A DNA stretch of 49,572 bases from Bacteroidales bacterium (GTDB lineage: Bacteria > Bacteroidota > Bacteroidia > Bacteroidales > Muribaculaceae), in the NCBI GenBank assembly GCA_900769345.1, contig CAAGGJ010000118.1:1-49572 (forward strand). Reading direction: 5' to 3'. Under the pieces are notes generated by a model that was not told where the DNA came from, ran no database searches, and was given only the letters and a program-made list of their open reading frames with translations. The number at the start of each line of letters is the position of its first letter. Positions within the stretch are counted from its first letter, which is position 1. Of this stretch, positions 33,196-39,736 are shown one piece after another. The position numbers and the translations under genes are program-made.

Positions 33196-33362
33196 TCCGA
33201 TGGATAATTTGTTGATTGTTAGTATGCAAAAGTAATTATTTTGTTGATTTCCGACAAATAATTTGCTTATTTTATGCTGATTTCCGACAAATAATTTGTT
33301 GAAAAGTGCCAAATCTCGACTAATAATTTGCCTTTTTCCGTTGATTCCCGACTAATAATTCG
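33196..33362. repeat. Phased repeats over the ATPase promoter
   Basis: Four 20-bp copies of GATTTCCGACWAATAATTTG lie at 33,246-33,265, 33,279-33,298, 33,311-33,330 and 33,343-33,362, with start-to-start spacing of 33, 32 and 32 bp. A degenerate copy (TCCGATGGATAATTTG) lies at 33,196-33,211, one base from the ATPase start codon. The first full copy contains the promoter TTG. The regular three-helical-turn spacing indicates a protein-binding array on one face of the DNA. Confidence 0.85.
33227..33257 (-). promoter_or_regulatory. Promoter of the ATPase operon
   Basis: On the minus strand TTG (33,257-33,255) is 20 bp from TACTTTTG (33,234-33,227). The TTG lies inside one of the phased repeats. 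The start near 33,220 gives a leader of about 26 nt containing the degenerate fifth copy. Confidence 0.7.
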
Positions 33363-33374
33363 GCTGCGGGTGCG

Positions 33375-33857
33375 TTATGTTTGGCTGAAAAAGTCGTTAA
33401 GTGAGTAGGGGTAGTTGCTCACCAACTGTTTGCAGCCTGCTTCGATGTGCTGCGCCACTCGGCGGTATACGGCTTGGGTTTGGAAGTGCGGATCTTCCAC
33501 ATTCCCGCCCTCGTTGAATGTAATGCGATTGAAAAGCACAATACGATTCCAAAGGGCATAGTCCAAAACGCGCGTTATTGCGTCGCGGTGGCGCTCGTCG
33601 AAGACTATTATGATGTCAGCCTCCATCAGTCGCTCGCGGGTTATGGGCGTGGTGGTACCGGTCATTTCATAACCCATTTCCCGAGCTACTGCTACCATAT
33701 CGGCATCGCGTGGATTCTTGCCCCAGTCCAGAGTACCCAATGAAAACACCTCCACATCGGCAATTCCGGCATCAGCCAACAGTTCTCGCGTCACACATTC
33801 GGCAAATGGCGACCTGCAGGCATTGCCTGTGCATACAAAACATATTTTGTGAGTCAT
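33375..33857 (-). CDS. Low-molecular-weight protein tyrosine phosphatase
   Basis: The product is 160 residues. The P-loop CTGNACR (Cys9-X5-Arg15, FVCTGNACRSPFAE) and the acid motif DPH (EDPHF near the C terminus) define the family. It hydrolyses phosphotyrosine and small aryl phosphates and often acts on tyrosine kinases controlling polysaccharide export. The arsenate reductase families share the fold, but the DP loop favours a phosphatase. It lies 29 bp after the HD gene, so the two are probably one operon. Confidence 0.92.
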   Translation of the reverse strand: MTHKICFVCTGNACRSPFAECVTRELLADAGIADVEVFSLGTLDWGKNPRDADMVAVAREMGYEMTGTTTPITRERLMEADIIIVFDERHRDAITRVLDYALWNRIVLFNRITFNEGGNVEDPHFQTQAVYRRVAQHIEAGCKQLVSNYPYSLNDFFSQT

Positions 33858-33886
33858 ATTCCTACTATTTTCTTCCGTATTAATAG

Positions 33887-34498
33887 CTATTTTATTATTT
33901 CTTCTATCTCTTGTATCATCTCAAGAGGGAGAGAATAGCATAATTCGTCATTTTCTGAGCGTATCGACTGCAGAAAGTGAGGCAATTCCGAGATGTAAAC
34001 CTCCTTCATATAGCTGCAACTCTCTCCCCGATGAGAACAGGAGTAGGAGATATTAGCCAAACGGTCGGCAAGTTTGAGAAACGGAGCATACGAAGTGGAG
34101 CGAATGCCTTGATAGTAGCGTTCGTTGGCACGCTCGGCACGTGTTCTACCTTTTTCGTTGGTCAAAGCATACACCATTTCGGCAGCCATAAGAGCTTGGT
34201 CATCGCACATTAGGTGTTTGGCTGTGCGCATCACGTCGTTATAAGTGAGGCGAGCGTCCTCGATGCTGTCGTGATAGAAAGCTCCGAAAAACAGTGGCAC
34301 AATGTGCTGCTCATTTTCGCAGACGGCATGGCCATATCGGCGCACAGCGTCAGCCACCATATCGAGATGATAGCCATAGGGAAGCTTATCATCGTAGGTT
34401 TGACCCACTTGATTGTGCAGTGAGTGGGCACTTTCTCGTATTTTAGCTATTGTGCCGGCATATTTGGCTGCAAATTCTGCAAATTCCTGTGCTTTCAT
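33887..34498 (-). CDS. HD-domain hydrolase, SpoT/MESH1-like
   Basis: The product is 203 residues, with metal ligands His44 (GYHLDMVADAV), His76-Asp77 and Glu80-Asp81 in FYHDSIEDA (the HDxxED motif of RelA/SpoT hydrolases), and Asp146 in KLADRLAN. There is no synthetase or TGS domain. It is therefore a candidate small alarmone hydrolase that removes the 3' pyrophosphate of (p)ppGpp or a similar nucleotide, for example NADPH in the MESH1 case. The substrate is inferred. It is followed by the phosphatase gene and has its own promoter at 34,562-34,569. Confidence 0.8.
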   Translation of the reverse strand: MKAQEFAEFAAKYAGTIAKIRESAHSLHNQVGQTYDDKLPYGYHLDMVADAVRRYGHAVCENEQHIVPLFFGAFYHDSIEDARLTYNDVMRTAKHLMCDDQALMAAEMVYALTNEKGRTRAERANERYYQGIRSTSYAPFLKLADRLANISYSCSHRGESCSYMKEVYISELPHFLQSIRSENDELCYSLPLEMIQEIEEIIK

Positions 34499-34561
34499 TG
34501 TGCTTATTGTTATTTTATTGTGTCCCGTTTAGTTTGTATCTCGTAGATGATAGTATAGATG

Positions 34562-34569
34562 CAAAAATA
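34562..34569 (-). promoter_or_regulatory. Promoter -7 element of the HD-phosphatase operon
   Basis: On the minus strand TATTTTTG matches TAnnTTTG. No TTG lies at the right distance upstream; instead the palindrome ATCTAATATTAGAT (34,580-34,593) occupies the -33 region, which may mean that an activator or repressor acts there. Confidence 0.5.
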
Positions 34570-34579
34570 AGAAATTTCT

Positions 34580-34593
34580 ATCTAATATTAGAT
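34580..34593. promoter_or_regulatory. 14-bp palindrome in the HD-phosphatase promoter
   Basis: ATCTAATATTAGAT is a perfect 14-bp palindrome at the place expected for the -33 element of the HD gene promoter. It is a candidate operator. Its AT-richness makes chance possible. Confidence 0.4.
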
Positions 34594-34664
34594 GTTTTAA
34601 TTTGCAAAAACTTTTTTCCCTTGTTTCGCACTATTGACTATCTGACAAAATTGTATTCTTTCGA

Positions 34665-35738
34665 TTAGAACATTTTTATACCAAGCACTTGCCAAAAATC
34701 GGATGGTAGGGATACATTTTCCTGTCGTATGCAATCCTTAAAAAGCGGTGCTACCTGGCGAGGCGAGAGTCCGGCATTGCCGCAGCCAATGCGAGTAACC
34801 AAGAAACGAAGTTCTTGATGCTCGGAAGCAAATGCGATGAATCGGCTCACGGCTTTGGTCAGTTCGGCAATGCTTCCTGTGGTGGGGATGGCATAGCTGC
34901 TGCCTTGCAGACCTTCTCCTTGTCCCCATACGGCACCAAAGTGGTGCATGGCATGTGCAGCCGCACCTCCGTTGTGGAAGCCATGAACATTGCTGCCAAA
35001 CACGAAGATTTCGCCCTCTTGCAAATGGTCGATATAATCGGGTGTGACGCGCGGGCTGTAGTATTCGCGTGCAAAACGGCGCTTTCGCTCCATTATATCA
35101 TCTTGCGACAATTTGCATTTTTCGGAGTACATCATGTCCATCTTCTTGAAATAAGATCGGCGCGACGAACTCTCTTTAGTCCAAGTATTACCGGCGCCAA
35201 TGTTGTCGTGGCTAAATTCCACCACATTTTCTATTGCGAGCAAGTCGCTTACACTCTTCACATTGTGAGCCGAGCCCATGTAGGAGAACGACCAGCCATC
35301 GGCTTTGAGTTTTTCGATGAGCAGTCGCAGACCTTGAGCAGTCCATTCGCGCGAAGCGTTCTCCAAACCGTCGGTCAAAACGGTAACTACAGCCGTAGCA
35401 TCGCTGTCATCCTTTATTCTTTCATAAAGTTTGGTTAACGATTGTCCCATAGCATCGTAGAGTGGGGTGCAGCCGCCGGGCCTATAGTTGGTAAACTCGG
35501 CGACTTCGTTAATCGGTTTGTTGTCGATCATAGTGCGCACATCCTCACTCTGAGAGCCTGAATCGAATGTCACTAAAGTGAGCGTATGCGTCTGAGTAGA
35601 TGCAAATTCCTCTTGAGCCTTGCGGATGGTGCCGATGGTTTCGTTGATACCCGAGAGCGTTGCTCTGCAGAGATGGCTCATTGAGCCACTTTCATCCACT
35701 ATAATCAAATTGTGGATATGTGCTTTTTCTTTATTCAT
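34665..35738 (-). CDS. VWA and macro-like domain fusion protein
   Basis: The product is 357 residues. The N-terminal von Willebrand A domain (about 8-185) has a complete MIDAS: Asp15-Ser17-Ser19 in DESGS, Thr91 in GGCTPL, Asp123 in LTDGLE. It should bind a metal and a partner protein. A linker follows, and residues 243-350 form a macro-like domain nearly the same as that of the DUF1810 fusion (EIFVFGSNVHGFHNGGAAAHAM, GAVWGQGEGLQGSSYAIPT, FLVTRIGCGNAG). There is no signal peptide, so it acts in the cytoplasm. It lies between the ADP-ribosylglycohydrolase and HD genes. The role as an ADP-ribose reader with a scaffold domain is inferred. Confidence 0.85.
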   Translation of the reverse strand: MNKEKAHIHNLIIVDESGSMSHLCRATLSGINETIGTIRKAQEEFASTQTHTLTLVTFDSGSQSEDVRTMIDNKPINEVAEFTNYRPGGCTPLYDAMGQSLTKLYERIKDDSDATAVVTVLTDGLENASREWTAQGLRLLIEKLKADGWSFSYMGSAHNVKSVSDLLAIENVVEFSHDNIGAGNTWTKESSSRRSYFKKMDMMYSEKCKLSQDDIMERKRRFAREYYSPRVTPDYIDHLQEGEIFVFGSNVHGFHNGGAAAHAMHHFGAVWGQGEGLQGSSYAIPTTGSIAELTKAVSRFIAFASEHQELRFLVTRIGCGNAGLSPRQVAPLFKDCIRQENVSLPSDFWQVLGIKMF

Positions 35739-35797
35739 ATCGTTTGTTTTTTTAGGTGAGTTGTAAAAATTTTTTTGTTGTTCTCGTTTATGTGCAA

Positions 35798-36592
35798 TTA
35801 TTTGCCGGGATATTTGTTCTCAAATTGTGTAATTATGTCCTTAAAATTTTCAGGAAGTCTATTCAAAGCTTGTTGTCTCAAATCATCGGGTACGCCGAAA
35901 AAAGCTTCGGCTATGCTTCCTGTGATGCATCCTAAAGTGTCGCTGTCGCCACCTATGCTTATGGCATTGCGTATGCAGTCCTCGAAGTCAGTCCCGTCGA
36001 GAAAAGCCACGATGGCTTGCGGCACCGTATCTTGACAAGTAGCGCCCCAGCCGTAAGAGGAACGAATCTCGTCGCAAGTGAAGTGGAGGTTGTAGCCGAA
36101 TCGGTGCTCCAGTTCCTCGCGTATTTCCTCCTTACTGCTGCCATGCCTTGCCATCATTATTGCCAACGCCGTGGCTTGAGCACCCTTGATACCTTCGGGG
36201 TGGTTGTGCGTACATTCAGCCGATGCTTTTGCCATAGCAAGTACCTCGTCGACGCTGTCGAAAGCCCACCCCACCGGACCTACACGCATGGCACTTCCAT
36301 TGCCACAACTATAATATGGCTTCATATCACCCAACTCGACATTCATTACCCACATCTCGAACCCTGTGCCATAGCCTCCCATTGGAATTGGATATTCTAA
36401 TGCATAGCGAAAATAGTAATTCTTGCTTTTATCCTCATCGGCACCGTCTAATATCCATTGTGCCGTAGCCATAGTGAGAATGGTGTCGTCGGTCCACATA
36501 CTTTTCTCGGAAAAGAGAGGAAACTCCTTTGTCTTGATGTTGTGAAACTCGTATATGCTGCCTACTATGTCTCCTATTACTGCTCCTATCAT
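35798..36592 (-). CDS. ADP-ribosylglycohydrolase (DraG/ARH type)
   Basis: The product is 264 residues. The metal-binding motifs are intact: WTDDT (33-37), GNGSAMR (97-103), HNHPEG (129-134) and IGGDSDT (213-219). Enzymes of this family remove ADP-ribose from arginine, serine or other acceptors. The gene has a promoter at 36,627-36,655 with a palindrome over the start site, and it is followed by the VWA-macro gene after 59 bp. An ADP-ribosyltransferase gene is not seen nearby. Confidence 0.92.
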   Translation of the reverse strand: MIGAVIGDIVGSIYEFHNIKTKEFPLFSEKSMWTDDTILTMATAQWILDGADEDKSKNYYFRYALEYPIPMGGYGTGFEMWVMNVELGDMKPYYSCGNGSAMRVGPVGWAFDSVDEVLAMAKASAECTHNHPEGIKGAQATALAIMMARHGSSKEEIREELEHRFGYNLHFTCDEIRSSYGWGATCQDTVPQAIVAFLDGTDFEDCIRNAISIGGDSDTLGCITGSIAEAFFGVPDDLRQQALNRLPENFKDIITQFENKYPGK

Positions 36593-36609
36593 AATTGTGC
36601 ATTTTTAAT

Positions 36610-36624
36610 GTGTAAAATTTACAC
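36610..36624. promoter_or_regulatory. 15-bp palindrome over the ADP-ribosylglycohydrolase start site
   Basis: GTGTAAA-A-TTTACAC is a perfect inverted repeat just downstream of the -7 element (36,627-36,634), covering the predicted start near 36,620. It is a good position for a repressor operator. Confidence 0.5.
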
Positions 36625-36626
36625 CA

Positions 36627-36655
36627 CAAAGTTAAGCAATATTTTTTAATTACAA
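36627..36655 (-). promoter_or_regulatory. Promoter of the ADP-ribosylglycohydrolase operon
   Basis: On the minus strand TTG (36,655-36,653) and TAACTTTG (36,634-36,627) are 18 bp apart, slightly short of the 19-21 bp norm. The start near 36,620 gives a leader of about 28 nt. Confidence 0.6.
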
Positions 36656-36661
36656 AAATAT

Positions 36662-36680
36662 TTGCGTAAAAATAACGCAA
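36662..36680 (-). terminator. Possible terminator after the lipoprotein gene
   Basis: On the minus strand TTGCGT pairs with ACGCAA around a 7-nt loop and is followed by ATATTTTTG. It lies about 100 bp after the lipoprotein stop codon and just before the ADP-ribosylglycohydrolase promoter. The stem is short (6 bp). Confidence 0.35.
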
Positions 36681-36782
36681 GAAAGTAAAAAATTTATTGA
36701 TTTTTCTATAAAAGTGGCCTAAAACCGGATAATTTTCGCCATTATCGGGCGATTCTGTGCGAGTAAAAATGCTGTAAGTCGA

Positions 36783-37898
36783 CTAATAATTGACTTTTTG
36801 TTTCGCGATAACCTTTCCGTCACGCTTCACCACTAAGAAATCATTGTGCGAGAAGATGCCATCGTCAAGTTTTTCGCTTTCGCCGTAACCTACTATGTAT
36901 TCACATCCATCATTAAAGAAATGATAGTCGTCTTGACGCGGCGGAAATCCTTCCTGTTTATCGTGGTAATGCATTCTCTTTCCGCCGCTAATCACAATAT
37001 CCGGTTCGTCCGACATGGTTTTAGGTTTTTTCCACGATGCATATCTTAAGCCCTTGCCCGATATTGTGTCCACTCTCATAATGTAATCGTTGGTGGTGCA
37101 GTAGAGTATGAGATTCTCGTAATCGGCAAGACTTTTGTGGAGATGTCTATTGCCTTGTTTGCCATGGTAAACAAATTTATTGCCGTTGAAGTGCCAAACC
37201 TCATAATGGTCGGTGATGCATCGATAATCGTCGGTAATTGCCATATAGATATTCTTGCTTTTAGGGTCGTATTCCAAGAGCCAATCGGATGCTGCACCAT
37301 AAGTTCGGTAATAACAATCGGGGATTACATAGTTGACTTCAAAAGCAAATTCTTCGATAACTTTGCCACCGTCTTTCACTCCAACTTCTTTAATTGTGTT
37401 GTCCACAATTTTGTAGGCTTTAAACCATGCATAGCCGTCAGAACTGCTTGCTTTGCCGAAGCAGTTTACCAGATAATACTTCGAGCCATCGTTTTTGCGG
37501 ATGGTGTGTATCATATACTGGGCATAATTGCCCGGATTTAGAAATCTGCGTTTTTTACCATCGTCGCAAGTGATAGTCCAAACAGCACTATAAGATGGTG
37601 AAGTGCCGCCTAAAGGACTTACTGTCGACCTTATGGTAACGAGTCCGTCCTCCGATGTGCATACATTAGTGATGTCTTCATTGCTTTCACTTTCTTCTTC
37701 AAAAATTTCCTCAAATTCTGTGCTTTCTATTGTACCTTCTTCTATATCTTCTTCGTTATCAAATTCTGATGCAGCAATAGAATTCTGCGAATTCGCCGGC
37801 GAGTTGCCTGCCACATTCCCGCCGCTGCAAGATGTCGGTATTATGAGAGAAAATGCTGCCCCAATGAGCAAAAGCATAGTTGTAATTATTTTATACAT
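36783..37898 (-). CDS. Lipoprotein of unknown function
   Basis: The product is 371 residues. Residues 1-24 form a lipoprotein signal with the lipobox IPTSCS (Cys24). A low-complexity acidic stretch follows (EDIEEGTIESTEFEEIFEEESESNEDI), as in surface lipoproteins of Bacteroidetes. The remainder is beta-rich with several aromatic strands (YAQYMIHTIRKNDGSKYYLVNCFGK). I do not recognise the family. It lies 101 bp after the pseudo-FGE membrane protein and may share its operon. Confidence 0.7.
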   Translation of the reverse strand: MYKIITTMLLLIGAAFSLIIPTSCSGGNVAGNSPANSQNSIAASEFDNEEDIEEGTIESTEFEEIFEEESESNEDITNVCTSEDGLVTIRSTVSPLGGTSPSYSAVWTITCDDGKKRRFLNPGNYAQYMIHTIRKNDGSKYYLVNCFGKASSSDGYAWFKAYKIVDNTIKEVGVKDGGKVIEEFAFEVNYVIPDCYYRTYGAASDWLLEYDPKSKNIYMAITDDYRCITDHYEVWHFNGNKFVYHGKQGNRHLHKSLADYENLILYCTTNDYIMRVDTISGKGLRYASWKKPKTMSDEPDIVISGGKRMHYHDKQEGFPPRQDDYHFFNDGCEYIVGYGESEKLDDGIFSHNDFLVVKRDGKVIAKQKVNY

Positions 37899-37999
37899 AG
37901 CAGATTTGTATTATCAGTTAATTCTCCGATTTGTTTCTGTGGGTGCCGTAGTATTTGCTACTCCGCTCATCACGCTCGAATTTAATTCACGGCCACAGC

Positions 38000-38779
38000 C
38001 TATTTCTGCCGTTCATTCGGAAAGCAAAGCAGTCGTAGTCCGGTTGAGCCCATTTGGACATTAGCATGATTGATGTCGTGAGCATCTATATTGCAGTTTT
38101 GTTTTTCTGTCTCAAAGCTGCCGCCCACCACAAAGAATAACGGATCGGAACCGCTGATGGTCCACTCAGATACATTGCCAACAATATCGTATACGCCAAG
38201 CGTATTGGGCTTTTTCTGCTTTACAGGATGAGTGATGCTGTCGGAATTATCTTTAAGCCAACTCATATCGTCGTCGAAATATGAAGCGCCTGAGTCCTTA
38301 CTGCCAAGATGAGCCACGTATAGCCATTCGGGATAAGATGGTATGTAGAAATCACCTCCGGAAATAGAGTCGAGTTTGTGAATAAATGCAACACATTCCT
38401 CTAAATCGACATTTTCAACCGGACATAGAATGTTATCCTTGTGGACTGAAGGATTTGTACCCATTACCGATGCCCATAGCTCCTGAGTGACTTCGGTCTC
38501 GCCGATGTAGAAATCGCCCAATTCTATGGCTTTTCGAAGTCCTTTACAGTTGATTTTGCCACCCTTAACACCTATCATCTTTATCTCGATGTCATTCACA
38601 ATGAATGTGGTATCGGCTGGATTTTCTCTGCTGTTATCCGGAAAAATGGCTGTCTCCTCAAATGCAGGATTAAGCATATCGTAGATGTAGTCTTTAAGGA
38701 AAAATGCCCCAATGATGCATGCCATAGATAGGATAATGGCTGCAATAACCCATACTGTGATTTTGAGTTTCCGTTTCAT
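38000..38779 (-). CDS. Membrane protein with SUMF1/FGE-like domain
   Basis: The product is 259 residues with one N-terminal membrane helix (VWVIAAIILSMACIIGAFF). Residues about 65-255 are FGE-like: GDFYIGETEVTQELWASVMGTNP, FYIPSYPEWLYVAHLG, GVYDIVGNVSEWT, FVVGGSF. The catalytic cysteine pair is missing, as in the kinase-linked copy (23,456-25,324). It is therefore probably a binding domain. It follows the PP2C gene by 15 bp. Confidence 0.82.
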   Translation of the reverse strand: MKRKLKITVWVIAAIILSMACIIGAFFLKDYIYDMLNPAFEETAIFPDNSRENPADTTFIVNDIEIKMIGVKGGKINCKGLRKAIELGDFYIGETEVTQELWASVMGTNPSVHKDNILCPVENVDLEECVAFIHKLDSISGGDFYIPSYPEWLYVAHLGSKDSGASYFDDDMSWLKDNSDSITHPVKQKKPNTLGVYDIVGNVSEWTISGSDPLFFVVGGSFETEKQNCNIDAHDINHANVQMGSTGLRLLCFPNERQK

Positions 38780-38794
38780 TGCCCTATTGTTTAG

Positions 38795-39481
38795 TTATTC
38801 GGTAATTTCTATCAGCACAGCAGTGTAGTTGTCATCGCCGTTTCGGTCGCAGAGGAAGTCATAGACATCGATTATATCGTCGAGCGACTTTTGGTCCATC
38901 ATTCGTTCTTTTAAGATTTCGGGAGGCATACTTTTGTATACTCCGTCGGAGCAAAGAAGTATTCGGTCGCCTATTTTAACTTCAAATTGTGCTATATCGG
39001 GCACACACATGTGTCGGTGATAGGAGAAGAAACAACGAGTTACTACTTCCCATCCAAAACTGAGACCCACGTGATCTTCGGTCTGATAAATCAAGCCCTC
39101 GCCGGGACGTTGAAGATAGCAACGACTGTCGCCCACATGAGCAATGGTGGCAATATTGCCCTCCATGCTCACCATCACCATAGTAGAGCCCATCTCGATG
39201 TGCCCCATAGCGTCGGAGCGCTTGTCGAGAGTCTCCATTGCTTGGTGGCAAGCATCGATTACTTTCTCCGTGCTATCGGGCACATCAGTGTGAGCGGTCC
39301 AATAATCCACTATGGCATCTGCCACAGTTTCGCTTGCTACCTCGCCCATAGCATGGCCGCCCATGCCATCGCACACCACTGCCATATAATGCGCGTCTGC
39401 ATCATATTCCACTATGCGAAATGAATCCTCGTTGTTGTGTCGCTTTCCTGTTTTTGTGATTGTAGAGTAAATGATTTTCAT
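38795..39481 (-). CDS. PP2C-family protein serine/threonine phosphatase
   Basis: The product is 228 residues. The PPM/PP2C motifs are present in order: RHNNEDSF, VCDGMGGH (metal-binding Asp), GSTMVMV, HVGDSR, LLCSDGVYK and DDNYTAVLIE. It is cytoplasmic and should reverse Ser/Thr phosphorylation, for example by the kinase at 23,456-25,324. It is the first gene of the PP2C, pseudo-FGE (and perhaps lipoprotein) operon. Confidence 0.93.
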   Translation of the reverse strand: MKIIYSTITKTGKRHNNEDSFRIVEYDADAHYMAVVCDGMGGHAMGEVASETVADAIVDYWTAHTDVPDSTEKVIDACHQAMETLDKRSDAMGHIEMGSTMVMVSMEGNIATIAHVGDSRCYLQRPGEGLIYQTEDHVGLSFGWEVVTRCFFSYHRHMCVPDIAQFEVKIGDRILLCSDGVYKSMPPEILKERMMDQKSLDDIIDVYDFLCDRNGDDNYTAVLIEITE

Positions 39482-39546
39482 AATTGTTTTCTCGGTTTTT
39501 ATTCATATTATTTTTCCTATTCGGCGCATTTCTAATGCACCTAATG

Positions 39547-39554
39547 CAAAATTA
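39547..39554 (-). promoter_or_regulatory. Possible promoter element upstream of the PP2C gene
   Basis: On the minus strand TAATTTTG matches TAnnTTTG, 66 bp before the PP2C start codon. No TTG is seen at the expected distance. A 20-bp palindrome lies 28 bp upstream (39,582-39,601). Confidence 0.35.
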
Positions 39555-39581
39555 ATGAAAAAATCTTTTAAAATTAAAATT

Positions 39582-39601
39582 AAAGTAAAATATTTTACTT
39601 T
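39582..39601. promoter_or_regulatory. 20-bp AT-rich palindrome upstream of the PP2C gene
   Basis: AAAGTAAAAT and ATTTTACTTT form a perfect, loop-free 20-bp palindrome in the -33 to -50 region of the possible PP2C promoter. It shares the GTAAAA..TTTTAC core with the palindrome at 36,610-36,624. Confidence 0.4.
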
Positions 39602-39663
39602 TGGATAGCGAAAATACAAAAAGCCCCAAATAATCCAATCTGAGAGTCTTTGACCGAGTTTTG

Positions 39664-39712
39664 AAAAAAAGTAACTGCACCGAGCATTTTATGTGAATGC
39701 CGGGTGCAGTTA
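39664..39712 (-). terminator. Terminator of the glycan-degradation operon
   Basis: The arms TAACTGCACC (39,672-39,681) and GGTGCAGTTA (39,703-39,712) form a 10-bp stem, continued by GCATT/AATGC. On the minus strand it is followed by a run of seven T (complement of 39,664-39,670). It lies 25 bp after the GH97 stop codon. Confidence 0.85.
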
Positions 39713-39736
39713 TTGAAGAAAGATATGTGTAAGTGC

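Noticed and set aside
33196..33362. CRISPR-like look of the regularly spaced repeats
   Set aside because: The repeat units are 20 bp with only 12-13 bp between them, the units vary, and there are no cas genes. Overlap with a promoter explains them better.
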